A stretch of DNA of 64,000 nt, taken from the NCBI RefSeq assembly GCF_012396485.1, contig NZ_JAAXPO010000003.1, forward strand, positions 62,001-126,000, read 5' to 3'. Within the stretch, counting starts at the first letter, position 1. Each line of letters opens with the position of its first letter. Below, piece by piece: positions 27,321-37,006 of this stretch. This DNA is from Leuconostoc holzapfelii (GTDB lineage Bacteria > Bacillota > Bacilli > Lactobacillales > Lactobacillaceae). Under the pieces are notes generated by a model. That model worked only from the letters and a program-made list of their open reading frames with translations. It was not told the origin of the DNA and made no database searches. The position numbers and the translations under genes were made by a program.

Positions 27321-27329
27321 TGGTATAAT
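27321..27329 (+). promoter_or_regulatory. hprK promoter, extended -10
   Basis: TGG then TATAAT (27324-27329), a strong extended -10. The leader to hprK is about 155 bases; it holds two cre-like sites and a CACTCAC/GTGAGTG hairpin (27386-27417). Confidence 0.75.
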
Positions 27330-27334
27330 GTAGG

Positions 27335-27348
27335 TGTTAGCGTTTACT
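27335..27348 (+). promoter_or_regulatory. cre-like site in the hprK leader (weaker)
   Basis: TGTTAGCGTTTACT agrees with TGWAANCGNTNWCA at 12 of 14 positions and begins at about the transcription start. Confidence 0.5.
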
Positions 27349-27370
27349 TATAGGCGCATGAAACCAATGA

Positions 27371-27384
27371 TTAAAGCGCTTACA
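27371..27384 (+). promoter_or_regulatory. cre site in the hprK leader
   Basis: TTAAAGCGCTTACA agrees with the CcpA consensus at 13 of 14 positions, including the AAGCGCTT core. It lies about 40 bases downstream of the probable start, a road-block position. Confidence 0.7.
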
Positions 27385-27489
27385 TCACTCACGCTCTTAT
27401 CCAATTTTTGGTGAGTGTCAAACGTGTTAACATGATCGTTGTGTTGCGCGTGACAGCGGCTTTATCTCTAGCTATAGAAAGAAAATAAC

Positions 27490-28452
27490 ATGGCACAAAA
27501 TTCAGTAACAGTAAAACAATTGGTTGAAAATACTCGGCTAGAAATCGTGGCTGGAAAAGACGACCTTGATCGGCCGATTACAACCGCAGATATTTCCCGG
27601 CCTGGCCTTGAAATGACGGGGTATTTTAATTACTATGCACCTGAACGTGTGCAGCTTTTAGGTATCACAGAAACCTCGTTTTCAGAACGCATGGGCCACG
27701 ATGAGTTGCTCATGGTTTATCGCCGGATGGCCGATTCAGCCACACCAGCTTTTGTGGTCTCAACAGGGTTGCCGATTAGTGATGAATTGAAACAGGCGGC
27801 CGAAGAAGCCCATATTCCGATTTTGACATCGACATTGACGTCATCACGGATTTTATCGAACATGACGTATTATTTAGGCGGGCAGTTAGCACCGCGAGAG
27901 AACGTTCATGGGGTCTTAATTGATGTTCATGGCTTAGGGGTCTTGATTACTGGAGATGCCGGTATTGGTAAGACTGAAGCGGCGTTGGAATTAATTCAAC
28001 AAGATAAGGCACGCTTAGTTGCCGATGATCGCGTGGATATTTATCAAGAAGATGAAGAACGCTTGATTGGTGAACCAAATGATGTGTTACGGAATATGAT
28101 GGAAGTGCGTGGCGTTGGCATCATTGATGTTCAGCAAGTTTATGGCGCAGTTTCGGTCCGATCACACGCCACCATCGCTTTGAATATTCATTTGTCAAAC
28201 GGCAAAATTGGCGAAGCAAACTTTGACCGCTTAGGCAACGATAACGATACGCTCGAAATTCTTGGTGTGAAGATCAAGCGGATGGTTGTCCCAGTGACCC
28301 CCGGCCGAAATACTGCCAGTGTGATTGATGCCGCAGCAGTTAAGTTCCGCACGGCCAACATGGGCATTGACGCCCTGAAAACATTGGAGGCACGCATGTC
28401 TGCTGAAATGGTAAAGAATGAGCAGAAAGATTTGGAGAATAAACATGACTAA
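27490..28452 (+). CDS. hprK: HPr kinase/phosphorylase
   Basis: Regulatory enzyme of carbon catabolite repression that phosphorylates or dephosphorylates Ser46 of HPr. 320 residues; the N-terminal domain (1-125) is followed by the catalytic domain with His140 in NVHG, Walker A GDAGIGKT (155-162; Thr replaces the usual Ser) and the HPrK signature MEVRGVGIIDVQQ (about 204-216). The C-terminus runs 8 bases into gpsA. The usual neighbour lgt between hprK and gpsA is absent. Confidence 0.97.
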   Translation: MAQNSVTVKQLVENTRLEIVAGKDDLDRPITTADISRPGLEMTGYFNYYAPERVQLLGITETSFSERMGHDELLMVYRRMADSATPAFVVSTGLPISDELKQAAEEAHIPILTSTLTSSRILSNMTYYLGGQLAPRENVHGVLIDVHGLGVLITGDAGIGKTEAALELIQQDKARLVADDRVDIYQEDEERLIGEPNDVLRNMMEVRGVGIIDVQQVYGAVSVRSHATIALNIHLSNGKIGEANFDRLGNDNDTLEILGVKIKRMVVPVTPGRNTASVIDAAAVKFRTANMGIDALKTLEARMSAEMVKNEQKDLENKHD

Positions 28453-29455
28453 AATTGCCGTCCTTGGCGCTGGCTCTTGGGGTACAGCTTTAGCCAACAC
28501 AGCAGCGGAAAATGGCCATGATGTCCGTTTGTGGACCCACAACCCCGACCAAGCAGTGGAAATTAATGCGCAACACACGAACCACAAATACTTACCAGAG
28601 GCAATCCTGACACCAGCATTGGTGGCAACAAGTGATATGGCAGCGGCCGTTTCAGCCGTCGACATTGTCTTGAGTGTGGTCCCTACCAAAGCTGTCCGAG
28701 AAGTGGCACAACAACTCGCTGATGTCTTGACAGCACAACAGCACACCGTTATTTTAGCGCATGCGACAAAGGGGCTAGAACAAGGAACTTACAAACGGAT
28801 TTCTGAAATGTTAGCTGAAGAAGTGCCAGCGCACTTGCGATCAGCGTTGGTAGTGGTCTCTGGCCCATCCCATGCTGAAGATGTGATCCGTCATGATTTA
28901 ACAGCCGTATCAATTGGCAGTGCTGATGAACAAGCTGCGCAGTTGTTGCAAACTGTCCTCTCGAATCAAACTTTTCGGGCGTATACGAACCATGATTTGT
29001 TAGGATCAGAACTGTTTGCCGCGCTTAAAAATATTGTGGCGATTGGCTCTGGGGCGCTCATTGGCCTCGGTTATGGGGCGAATGCCCAAGCCGCACTGTT
29101 AACACGCAGCCTAGTGGAGATGCGGGCGCTTGGGTTAGCCATGGGTGCCAAGGAAGCAACGCTTTATGAGCTTGCCGGAATTGGTGATTTGATTGTGACG
29201 GGCATGTCACCTAATTCGCGGAATTATCGCGCTGGTATGGGACTTGGGCAAGGAAAAACGCTCGACCAAGTTACCGCGGACATGGGCATGGTGATTGAAG
29301 GGGTGAATACGACTAAAGCCGTCTATGATTTCGCTCAAACCTACCAGGTAGACATGCCCATCACTACGGCGATTTACCAAGTATTGTATGAGTCTAAGCC
29401 ATTGGCGCAAGCCATCGCAGACCTCATGGCGCGGCCATTGAAATCTGAAGATTAA
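28445..29455 (+). CDS. gpsA: Glycerol-3-phosphate dehydrogenase [NAD(P)+]
   Basis: Makes sn-glycerol-3-phosphate from dihydroxyacetone phosphate for phospholipid and teichoic acid synthesis. 336 residues; nucleotide-binding [10 protein letters not shown] at the start, [11 protein letters not shown] in the middle, catalytic Lys in [11 protein letters not shown] (about 190) and the [12 protein letters not shown] stretch. ATG 28445 follows GGAG and overlaps the end of hprK by eight bases. Confidence 0.96.
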   Translation: MTKIAVLGAGSWGTALANTAAENGHDVRLWTHNPDQAVEINAQHTNHKYLPEAILTPALVATSDMAAAVSAVDIVLSVVPTKAVREVAQQLADVLTAQQHTVILAHATKGLEQGTYKRISEMLAEEVPAHLRSALVVVSGPSHAEDVIRHDLTAVSIGSADEQAAQLLQTVLSNQTFRAYTNHDLLGSELFAALKNIVAIGSGALIGLGYGANAQAALLTRSLVEMRALGLAMGAKEATLYELAGIGDLIVTGMSPNSRNYRAGMGLGQGKTLDQVTADMGMVIEGVNTTKAVYDFAQTYQVDMPITTAIYQVLYESKPLAQAIADLMARPLKSED

Positions 29456-29471
29456 AGTCATCACAACGTGT

Positions 29472-29477
29472 TATAAT
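29472..29477 (+). promoter_or_regulatory. -10 element of galU
   Basis: TATAAT, 28 bases before the chosen galU start. An ATG that overlaps this box (29476) would lie upstream of the transcription start and is therefore not used. Confidence 0.6.
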
Positions 29478-29505
29478 GATAAAAAATGAAAGTGAGTTAA
29501 AAATT

Positions 29506-30378
29506 ATGAAACCAGTACGTAAGGCAATTATTCCGGCAGCAGGACTTGGGACCCGCTTCTTACCTGCCACCAAGGCTTTGGCTAAGGAAATGTTGCCAAT
29601 TGTCGATACGCCAACGATTGAATATATTGTGCGTGAAGCCATTGCCTCAGGCATTGAAGAAATCGTCATTGTTGACGGTAAGTCAAAGCGTTCAATCGAA
29701 GATCATTTTGACTCAAACCCTGAACTTGAAAACAACTTGCGCGATAAGGGTAAGAATGAACTCCTTAAGATTGTGCAAGAAACAACGGATATTAATATGT
29801 ACTTTATTCGTCAATCACACCCAAAGGGGCTTGGTGACGCCGTTTTGACAGCCAAGGCCTTTATTGGTGACGAACCATTTGTCGTGTTGCTTGGTGATGA
29901 CTTGATGGAAGATAAAGTGCCTTTGACAAAACAATTGATTGACCGCTACGAAGAGACAGGTGAATCAACCTTAGCTGTGATGAAAGTGCCTCATGACCAA
30001 GTCTCGGAATATGGTGTGATTGATCCTGCAGCGGAAGCATCTGATGGGCTATACCGTGTCAAGACGTTCGTCGAAAAGCCAAAGCCAGAAGACGCACCAT
30101 CAGATTTGGCAATTATTGGCCGTTACTTGCTGACACCAGAAATTTTTGAAGAACTTGAAAACACGAAGCCGGGTAAGGGCAATGAAATTCAGTTGACTGA
30201 CGCCATTGACTCATTGAACAATCGCCAACACGTTTACGCCCATGAATTTAAGGGCAATCGTTATGATATTGGCTCAAAGATTGGTTTCTTAGAAACTAAT
30301 ATTGAATTTGGTTTGAAGCACCCACAAACAAAAGACGAATTGCGTGCCTACATTAAGGAACTTGCTGCCAAGTTGTAA
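29506..30378 (+). CDS. galU: UTP-glucose-1-phosphate uridylyltransferase
   Basis: Makes UDP-glucose from glucose-1-phosphate and UTP, the sugar donor for lipoteichoic acid anchors and exopolysaccharides. 290 residues; the N-terminal [19 protein letters not shown] is the nucleotide-binding loop, with GLGDAV and [11 protein letters not shown] further on. It uses the product of the sucrose phosphorylase 3 kb downstream, a likely metabolic link. No clear terminator before trxB. Confidence 0.97.
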   Translation: MKPVRKAIIPAAGLGTRFLPATKALAKEMLPIVDTPTIEYIVREAIASGIEEIVIVDGKSKRSIEDHFDSNPELENNLRDKGKNELLKIVQETTDINMYFIRQSHPKGLGDAVLTAKAFIGDEPFVVLLGDDLMEDKVPLTKQLIDRYEETGESTLAVMKVPHDQVSEYGVIDPAAEASDGLYRVKTFVEKPKPEDAPSDLAIIGRYLLTPEIFEELENTKPGKGNEIQLTDAIDSLNNRQHVYAHEFKGNRYDIGSKIGFLETNIEFGLKHPQTKDELRAYIKELAAKL

Positions 30379-30456
30379 TTTGCAAATTATGCCACAATTC
30401 CCAGTGATTCGTGTACAATAGAATTAACAAAAAGTAAGTGAAATGAGGGCGATACA

Positions 30457-31410
30457 TTGACAGAATATAAAGAATATGATGTTGTCATTATCGGTGCCGG
30501 TCCTGCGGGGATGACGGCAGCAACGTATGCTTCCCGCGCGAACCTATCCGTTTTAATGTTGGATCGGGGGATTTATGGCGGCCAAATGAACAATACCGCT
30601 GAAGTGGAAAATTATCCAGGCTTTGATTCGATTCTAGGACCAGACTTAGCTGAAAAAATGTATGCTTCGTCAACGCAATTTGGTGCGGAATATGGCTTTG
30701 GCAATGTTGAAAGTGTTGCCCTGGATGGCGATGATAAGCTGATTCATACCGATATGGGTAGCTACAAAGCCAAAGCCATCATTATCGCCACAGGTTCTGA
30801 ACACATTCATTTGGGTAAAGATGGGGAAGAAGACTATCAGGGCCGTGGCGTGAGTTATTGTGCTGTCTGCGATGGCGCCTTTTTCCGTAATGAAGATGTT
30901 GTCGTCGTTGGTGGCGGTGATTCTGCCATTGAAGAAGGCCTTTATTTGACGAATCTTGCAAAGTCAGTCACTGTCTTGCACCGGCGTGATAAGTTACGTG
31001 CGCAACAAATCATTCAAGACCGTGCTTTTGCCAATGACAAAATGGCATTTAGTTGGCATACAGAAGTGGTCGCAATTACTGGCGACGGTGACAAGGTCAC
31101 GGGCCTTGATGTGATGAACAACCAGACGCAAGAAGTGTCACACATTGATGCGAGTGGTGTGTTTATCTATGTTGGGCTGAAAGCGAACACCCAAGGTTTT
31201 GAAAACTTAAATATTACCAATGATGAAGGTTGGATTATCACGGACGAACGCATGCAAACGACGATTCCAGGTGTATTTGCCATCGGCGATGTCCGCGCAA
31301 AGGATCTTCGTCAAATTACTACAGCAGTAGGAGACGGTGGCATTGCGGGTCAAGGGGTGTATGATTACATCAGCCAATTAGCCGCAACGCAAACATCTAC
31401 GGTAAACTAA
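30457..31410 (+). CDS. trxB: Thioredoxin reductase
   Basis: NADPH-dependent flavoenzyme keeping thioredoxin reduced. 317 residues; FAD-binding GAGPAGMTAA (13-22), redox-active Cys135 and Cys138 in SYCAVCDG, NADPH-binding GGGDSAIEEG (about 152) and the C-terminal FAD motif FAIGDVR. Starts with TTG, seven bases after GAGGG; no ATG is near enough. Ends with a terminator. Confidence 0.96.
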   Translation: MTEYKEYDVVIIGAGPAGMTAATYASRANLSVLMLDRGIYGGQMNNTAEVENYPGFDSILGPDLAEKMYASSTQFGAEYGFGNVESVALDGDDKLIHTDMGSYKAKAIIIATGSEHIHLGKDGEEDYQGRGVSYCAVCDGAFFRNEDVVVVGGGDSAIEEGLYLTNLAKSVTVLHRRDKLRAQQIIQDRAFANDKMAFSWHTEVVAITGDGDKVTGLDVMNNQTQEVSHIDASGVFIYVGLKANTQGFENLNITNDEGWIITDERMQTTIPGVFAIGDVRAKDLRQITTAVGDGGIAGQGVYDYISQLAATQTSTVN

Positions 31411-31442
31411 AAGCAAATTTGTACATAAATTTGCTTTTTTTT
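31409..31442 (+). terminator. Terminator after trxB
   Basis: AAAGCAAATTT/AAATTTGCTTT with a long T-run. Confidence 0.92.
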
Positions 31443-31514
31443 GTTGTCTAAAATTGAAAAAAATATGAGCCGCTATTTTCTCATAAAAAAACCGTGAAGT
31501 TAAGGGTATAAACA

Positions 31515-31562
31515 ATGTAAAATAATGTAACTTTCTGAAAGTAAATCAGGTAAATTTTACAT
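31515..31562. repeat. Nested inverted repeats upstream of the MFS/sucrose promoter
   Basis: ATGTAAAAT (31515-31523) and ATTTTACAT (31554-31562) are perfect inverted arms. Between them lies the shorter palindrome ACTTTCTGAAAGT (31530-31542). Together they end 12 bases before the -35, a typical place for an activator. Confidence 0.6.
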
Positions 31563-31573
31563 TTGAAAAACGT

Positions 31574-31602
31574 TTGACAATTAGAAAATGAGATATTATA
31601 AT
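31574..31602 (+). promoter_or_regulatory. Consensus promoter for the MFS/sucrose phosphorylase genes
   Basis: TTGACA, 17 bases, TATAAT: a perfect sigma-A promoter, the strongest in the window by eye. Confidence 0.85.
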
Positions 31603-31653
31603 CATTTGTGTTGAAGTGCACAAGACAATATCGCTACTTTTAAGTTAAAAAAG

Positions 31654-31663
31654 GAACCGGTTC
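31654..31663. promoter_or_regulatory. Possible LacI-family operator
   Basis: GAACCGGTTC, a 10-bp palindrome with the central CCGG typical of LacI/MalR-type sugar repressors. It lies about 50 bases after the strong -10 and directly before a second TATAAT (31664-31669). Confidence 0.5.
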
Positions 31664-31684
31664 TATAATATTGAGGAGATTGTG

Positions 31685-32884
31685 ATGCAAAGTCAGGATA
31701 AATGGCTAACAAAAGTTGCCTTTTTAAGTATTTCATTCATGTTGACCAGCGCCTATGCGATTAATGGGGCCTTGCCTCAAATGACGCGGGCACTGGGTGT
31801 TACGGCAACACAAGCACAAGCATTGGCAACAACACCGTCCATTGTTGTGACCGTGTTTGTCTTACTCAGTGCGTTCATTGCCGCGAAATTAGGCGACAAG
31901 AAAACAATTGCATTGGGCATGTTGCTCGTTGGTTTTGCTGGGGTGGTCCCATTTTTCATCTCATCTTATCCCGTCATTTTAGTATCGCGAATGGTACTTG
32001 GCGCTGGATTTGGTATTTTTAACTCGTTGGCTGTTTCGATGATTGCCGTGATGTATCAAGGGCAAACGCGTGCGACGATGTTAGGCTGGCGTGCTGCGGT
32101 GGAACAAATTGGCCAGGCGGTCTTGACCTTTATTGCCGGCCTCTTGTTGAATTTAGGGTGGCATGCGACATTTTTGGTCTATCTCTTAGCTTTTCCAATT
32201 TTATATTTGTTCTACCTACGGGTGCCAGATACGTCAGAAATGTTGGCGCATGATCAGGGATCAGAAAAGGTCGCTGATGCAAAACCAGTACAACAAGCCA
32301 CAAAGATTAGTCCAACCGTGGGTGTGTTAGCATTATTTGCAGCCTTTCTGGTGATTGACTACATGGCGATTCAATTAAGCTTTCCGTTCATGGCGCAGCG
32401 TCTTGGCGTCAATGGTCTCATCGTGTCGACCATTTTGTCACTCATGTTAGTGGCTGCGATGCTTGGGGGTATTGTGTATGGCGCCATTCAAAAGTTGTTT
32501 GGTCGATTCACGTTACAAGTTGGGTTAGTCCTAATGGCGTTATCCAACTTCCTGGTCGCCTTTTCAAATCAGAATTTCATGCTACTTACTGTTGGGGTAT
32601 TGTTGATTGGTTTCCCGATGCAATTAATTTCCCCATTCATTTTTAGCCAATTACCACAATTGGCACCACTTAAAAAGCAACCATTGGTCACATCGATTAT
32701 TTTGATTGGCTTTAACGTGGGCGTGTTTATTGAACCGTTTATCATTGCAATGCTGTCGGGTTGGTTAGGAAATCAAACCAATAATGCTGCGTCAGCGGCT
32801 TATACCACGATGCCACTTTTGGCAGTGACTTTACTTGTACTTGCAGTTGTGACAGGCTTTACGAACCGACAGAAAAGTCGTTAA
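31685..32884 (+). CDS. Major facilitator superfamily transporter
   Basis: 399-residue membrane protein with about 12 hydrophobic segments and the MFS loop 2-3 motif in a variant form (AAKLGDKKTIALG, near 60-75). A central loop at about 180-205 is polar. Substrate not predictable; its promoter and palindromic operator, and the sucrose phosphorylase gene behind it, suggest a sugar or sugar-linked solute, but drug-efflux type relatives are equally possible. ATG 31685 is preferred over GTG 31682 from the GGAG spacing. Confidence 0.88.
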   Translation: MQSQDKWLTKVAFLSISFMLTSAYAINGALPQMTRALGVTATQAQALATTPSIVVTVFVLLSAFIAAKLGDKKTIALGMLLVGFAGVVPFFISSYPVILVSRMVLGAGFGIFNSLAVSMIAVMYQGQTRATMLGWRAAVEQIGQAVLTFIAGLLLNLGWHATFLVYLLAFPILYLFYLRVPDTSEMLAHDQGSEKVADAKPVQQATKISPTVGVLALFAAFLVIDYMAIQLSFPFMAQRLGVNGLIVSTILSLMLVAAMLGGIVYGAIQKLFGRFTLQVGLVLMALSNFLVAFSNQNFMLLTVGVLLIGFPMQLISPFIFSQLPQLAPLKKQPLVTSIILIGFNVGVFIEPFIIAMLSGWLGNQTNNAASAAYTTMPLLAVTLLVLAVVTGFTNRQKSR

Positions 32885-32967
32885 TCAGTGAATATTTGCG
32901 CCAGATCGCGGCGCGTTAGAAGTAGCGCAAAAAAGTTAAATTGATAGGATTTAAAAGGAGAACCCTC

Positions 32968-34422
32968 ATGAAAAAGCTCACCAATGAAGCGATGCTCATC
33001 ACATATGCCGACTCACTTGGTAAAAACTTGAAAGAATTAGATCACGTGTTGTCAAATGAATTGGCTGGTGTCGTTGGTGGTGTCCACGTTTTGCCATTCT
33101 TCCCATCAACAGGCGATCGCGGCTTTGCCCCTGAAGAATATGAAACAGTTGACCCAGCATTTGGTGATTGGGCAGACATCGATAAGTTAGCAGAAAAGTA
33201 CTACTTGATGTTTGACTTTATGTTGAACCACATTTCACCCCAATCAAAGTACTTCCAAGACTTCTTAGAAAAGAAGGAAGATTCAGAATACTATGACATG
33301 TTCTTGAAGTATTCGGAATTCTGGCCAGAAAACCGCCCAACCGCTGAAGATATTGATTTGATTTACAAGCGTAAGGACAAGGCACCATTTGCCCCTGTGA
33401 CATTTGCAGACGGCACAACGGATCAAGTTTGGAACACGTTTGGTGACCAACAAATGGATCTTGACGTGACTAAGGCCGTGACCAAGCAGTTCATTAAAGA
33501 CTCATTGATTAACCTTGCCCGCCACGGGGCATCAGTGATTCGTTTGGATGCCTTTGCTTATGCCATCAAGAAGTTGGATACAAACGACTTCTTCGTTGAA
33601 CCAGAAATCTGGGACGTTTTGAACGACGTGCGTGAAATTTTGGCAGCCGAAGGATCTGAAGTTTTGCCTGAAATCCATGAACACTACAAGATCGTGCGTA
33701 AGATTACCGAACACGACATGTACTCATATGACTTTGCATTGCCATTGATTACGCTATACTCACTTTATTCAGGAAAGACGAACCGTTTGGCTGACTGGTT
33801 GCGTCAAAGCCCAATGAAGCAATTTACAACATTAGATACCCACGATGGTATTGGGGTTGTGGATGCCAAGGACTTGTTGACCCAAGAAGAAACTGACTTT
33901 ACCACAGAAGAAATGTACAAGGTTGGGGCTAATGTGAAGAAGATCTTCTCATCAGCAGCCTACAACAACTTGGATATTTATCAAATCAACACAACTTACT
34001 ATTCAGCCTTGGGTAATGACGATGCAGCATATCTCTTAGCCCGTGCTGCCCAAATCTTTGCGCCAGGTATCCCACAAGTGTATTATGTCGGCTTGTTGGC
34101 TGGTGAAAATGATATTGAATTGCTAGAAAGTTCAAAAGAAGGGCGCAACATTAACCGCCATTACTATGACTTAGATGAAATTGCGGCAACCGTTCAACGC
34201 CCAGTGGTGGCTAACTTGTTTACATTGCTTCGTTTCCGTAACACGAGTGCCGCCTTTGACCTTGAAGGCCAGATCACTGTTGAGAATGCCAACGACAATG
34301 ATTTGCAGGTCACACGAACATCAGCTGATGGGCAAACGACTGCTGTATTGACGGCGAACTTTGCCACAAAGCAATTCACGGTAACAGAAAACGGTCAAGA
34401 AATTTTTGCCACTCAAGCTTAA
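32968..34422 (+). CDS. gtfA: Sucrose phosphorylase
   Basis: Cytoplasmic GH13 enzyme that splits sucrose with phosphate into glucose-1-phosphate and fructose. 484 residues, close in sequence to the Leuconostoc enzyme as I remember it ([18 protein letters not shown] near 38-55; [20 protein letters not shown]). Catalytic Asp194 in IRLDAFAYA and Glu235 in LPEIHEHY are present; the Asp of TLDTHDG is the third carboxylate. ATG 32968 follows AAAGGAGA. The pathway continues with phosphoglucomutase (35187) or galU for glucose-1-phosphate and the fru genes for fructose. Confidence 0.96.
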   Translation: MKKLTNEAMLITYADSLGKNLKELDHVLSNELAGVVGGVHVLPFFPSTGDRGFAPEEYETVDPAFGDWADIDKLAEKYYLMFDFMLNHISPQSKYFQDFLEKKEDSEYYDMFLKYSEFWPENRPTAEDIDLIYKRKDKAPFAPVTFADGTTDQVWNTFGDQQMDLDVTKAVTKQFIKDSLINLARHGASVIRLDAFAYAIKKLDTNDFFVEPEIWDVLNDVREILAAEGSEVLPEIHEHYKIVRKITEHDMYSYDFALPLITLYSLYSGKTNRLADWLRQSPMKQFTTLDTHDGIGVVDAKDLLTQEETDFTTEEMYKVGANVKKIFSSAAYNNLDIYQINTTYYSALGNDDAAYLLARAAQIFAPGIPQVYYVGLLAGENDIELLESSKEGRNINRHYYDLDEIAATVQRPVVANLFTLLRFRNTSAAFDLEGQITVENANDNDLQVTRTSADGQTTAVLTANFATKQFTVTENGQEIFATQA

Positions 34423-34428
34423 TGCAAA

Positions 34429-34450
34429 CAAAGCGCTTCGGCGCTTTTTT
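34429..34450 (+). terminator. Terminator after gtfA
   Basis: AAGCGC-TTCG-GCGCTT with a UUCG tetraloop and T-run. Confidence 0.92.
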
Positions 34451-34484
34451 AGTATATAATAGAGGCAAACAAAAGGGCGTATCT

Positions 34485-35141
34485 ATGATCATACTAGCAT
34501 CTACTTTTTCACAAACGATTTCACATATTTTGTCGGCAGACCAAGCCTTCTCATTGACGAAGTTTTTGGTGATGTTTCTGTTAATTTTTATTGAAACGGC
34601 GGGGATTATTACTGGGTTCATCCCAGGCGATACCATTTTAACGTCGGTTGGCAGTGTGGCAGGATTGCATCATAATTTATGGGAATTGTTTGCTGATGGG
34701 GTGATTTTTGGGGTGGCCTCGCTATGCGGGGATGCTGTGAATTACTGGTTTGGTGGCTTTTTAACCCAGCAAATTGGTAAAATTCCAGTGCTTAAAAAGT
34801 ATTTAGACGGTGGGCTAATTGATCGTTTGGCCGTTGATTTTCATCCCAAACGCTGGTTGCTCTTTGTGGTGTTAGGTCGGTTTTTACCTTTTATTCGCGT
34901 GGCCGTGCCATTATTGGCACATCGCTTAGGCTTACCATTTGTCACTTATCTTAAAATGGCAGCCTTTGCGAGTTTTTTATGGGCGTTTACAATTACAGCG
35001 TTTGGCTATTTTATTGGGCATTTGGCTATCCCACACAGTGCCTTAATCATTGGTCTGATTGGCTTAGTCATTTTGCTACTGGTTGGTCTTAGGTCACCCA
35101 AGTTGCGCCAAGCCGTGATTAACTTATTTGTTCGGAAATGA
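34485..35141 (+). CDS. DedA family membrane protein
   Basis: 218 residues, five to six hydrophobic segments, with the DedA/SNARE-associated core: ETAGIITGFIPGDTIL (about 36-50, holding the Glu and the FxPGD motif) and the Arg stretch GRFLPFIRVAVPLLAH (about 130-145). DedA proteins flip phospholipids or undecaprenyl phosphate in several bacteria. An upstream in-frame start would lie across the gtfA terminator, so ATG 34485 (after AAAAGGG) is used. Confidence 0.9.
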   Translation: MIILASTFSQTISHILSADQAFSLTKFLVMFLLIFIETAGIITGFIPGDTILTSVGSVAGLHHNLWELFADGVIFGVASLCGDAVNYWFGGFLTQQIGKIPVLKKYLDGGLIDRLAVDFHPKRWLLFVVLGRFLPFIRVAVPLLAHRLGLPFVTYLKMAAFASFLWAFTITAFGYFIGHLAIPHSALIIGLIGLVILLLVGLRSPKLRQAVINLFVRK

Positions 35142-35186
35142 GTTGATTTTGTTATAATGAGATTAGACAATTTATAGGAGAAAATC

Positions 35187-36887
35187 ATGAGTTATCAAGA
35201 AGCTTTAGCACAGTGGCAGGCAGCAGATTTGCCTGAATATTTGGCCCAGGATCTTGCCGCTTATACACCAGAAGAACAAGAAGAGGCGTTCTATCAAAAC
35301 CTAAGTTTTGGTACTGCGGGCATGCGTGGTATTCTAGGGGCTGGCACGAACCGCATGAATATCTTTACTGTGCGACAAGTAACTGAAGCGTTGGCACGCT
35401 ATATTGCCTCACAAGGCGAAGCTGCCAAGGCACGTGGGGTCGTGATTAGTTTTGATTCGCGTCATTTTTCACCGGAATTTGCAGCGGATGCTGCCAAAGT
35501 TTTGTCGGCCCACCAGATTAAGGCTTATTTGTTTAGTAGCTTACGCCCAACGCCAGAGCTTTCTTTTGCGGTCCGCGAACTGGGGACATTTGCAGGAATC
35601 ATGATTACCGCATCGCACAACCCAAAGCAATATAACGGCTATAAAGTTTATGGCGAAGATGGCGGGCAAATGGTGCCAGATGCCGTCGATGCCGTGGTGA
35701 ATGAATTAGCTGGCATCACTGATATTTTCAATATTGCCTTAGATGAATCAAAGACATATGTGGAAGTGATTGATACCACTTTGGATAACAAGTATTTGGC
35801 CGAAATGAAGGCCGTGACTGTTGACCCAGCCTTGGTGGCAAAAGAAGGGCAGTCATTGAAATTTGTCTATTCACCATTGCATGGGACGGGCCAATACATT
35901 GGTGAAAAAGCATTGCAACAAGCAGGCTTTACGAACTATACAATCGTCAAAGAGCAAGCCGTGATTGACGGGGATTTTCCAACGGTGAAAAAGCCCAATC
36001 CAGAAGACGCCGCTGCACTAGAAATGGCAATTGCCTATGCGAAGCAAGAAGGCGCTGATGCTGTCGTGGCTACTGATCCTGATGCGGACCGGATGGGGGC
36101 TGCGGTGAAGTTGGCCGATGGCACGTTCCAAGTCTTGACGGGGAACCAAATTGCTGCCGTTTTGGTGAACTATTTGCTCACTGCTAAGCAAAATACGAAC
36201 ACATTGCCTGACAATGGCGCCATTGTCACATCAATTGTGTCGTCACGTTTTGCTTCAAAGATCGCTGAAAGCTTTGGTGTCACAACTGCCGATGTGCTGA
36301 CAGGCTTTAAATACATTGCAGCGACGATTGATCAGTACGAAGCCACGCAGGAAAAGACTTTCTTGTTCGGTTTTGAAGAAAGTTTTGGTTATTTGGTGAA
36401 GCCTTTTGCTCACGATAAGGATGCGATTCAAGCTTTGGTCTTATTTGCCGAAGTTGCTGCTTATTATAAGTCTCAAGGGCAAACATTTGCCGATGGGCTA
36501 CAAACGTTGTTTGAAAAGTATGGCTATTTTGAAGAAAAGACGATTAGTTTAGACTTTCCAGGGGTTCATGGCAATGATGATATGGCCAAGATTATTGCCA
36601 AGTTCCGTGAACATCAACCCGAAGCAATTGGCGGGGTAGCAGTCCGTCGTGTGCAAGACTTTGCCACCGGGCTAGAAACTGACGCCGACGGGCAAGTCAC
36701 TACTTTGACACAACCCAAAGCAAATGTTTTGAAATATTGGTTAGCGGACGGTTCATGGGTGGCTGTGCGCCCATCAGGCACTGAACCAAAGTTAAAGTTC
36801 TATATTGGGGTCGAATCGGATTCACAAGCGGCCTCTCAAGCAAAAATTGATGTCATGACCCAGGACTTGATGACTTATACGAAGTAA
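35187..36887 (+). CDS. pgcA: Phosphoglucomutase (alpha-D-phosphohexomutase)
   Basis: Interconverts glucose-1-phosphate and glucose-6-phosphate. 566 residues, the length of the PgcA/PGM2-like group. Phosphoserine loop TASHNPKQYNGYKVYG (about 140-155), metal-binding loop ATDPDADRMG (about 295-304), sugar-specificity loop GFEESFGYL and the C-terminal phosphate-binding RPSGTEPKLKFY. TAGGAGA precedes the ATG. It is 45 bases behind the DedA gene and completes the route from sucrose phosphorylase to glycolysis. Confidence 0.95.
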   Translation: MSYQEALAQWQAADLPEYLAQDLAAYTPEEQEEAFYQNLSFGTAGMRGILGAGTNRMNIFTVRQVTEALARYIASQGEAAKARGVVISFDSRHFSPEFAADAAKVLSAHQIKAYLFSSLRPTPELSFAVRELGTFAGIMITASHNPKQYNGYKVYGEDGGQMVPDAVDAVVNELAGITDIFNIALDESKTYVEVIDTTLDNKYLAEMKAVTVDPALVAKEGQSLKFVYSPLHGTGQYIGEKALQQAGFTNYTIVKEQAVIDGDFPTVKKPNPEDAAALEMAIAYAKQEGADAVVATDPDADRMGAAVKLADGTFQVLTGNQIAAVLVNYLLTAKQNTNTLPDNGAIVTSIVSSRFASKIAESFGVTTADVLTGFKYIAATIDQYEATQEKTFLFGFEESFGYLVKPFAHDKDAIQALVLFAEVAAYYKSQGQTFADGLQTLFEKYGYFEEKTISLDFPGVHGNDDMAKIIAKFREHQPEAIGGVAVRRVQDFATGLETDADGQVTTLTQPKANVLKYWLADGSWVAVRPSGTEPKLKFYIGVESDSQAASQAKIDVMTQDLMTYTK

Positions 36888-36913
36888 GGCTAGACAAGCC
36901 ATTGAAATTTTGC

Positions 36914-37000
36914 TATACTGGGAAAAGCCGTAAGGCATATTAACGATAATCCGCTGTGCGTTTAGCCTAAGGGCAAGTGTAAGATTGTCGACTAGGAGAA
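36914..37000 (+). promoter_or_regulatory. rplS promoter and hairpin-rich leader
   Basis: TGC then TATACT (36914-36919) is an extended -10. The leader of about 80 bases forms three short hairpins: GCC-GTAA-GGC, ATTA-ACGA-TAAT and GCC-TAAG-GGC. Low-GC Gram-positives have an L19 leader RNA at this place; I cannot confirm the match. Confidence 0.45.
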
Positions 37001-37006
37001 TGACCA

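Noticed and set aside
34422-34484. Longer N-terminus of the DedA protein
   Set aside because: The extra 21 codons read through the gtfA terminator and have no ribosome site.
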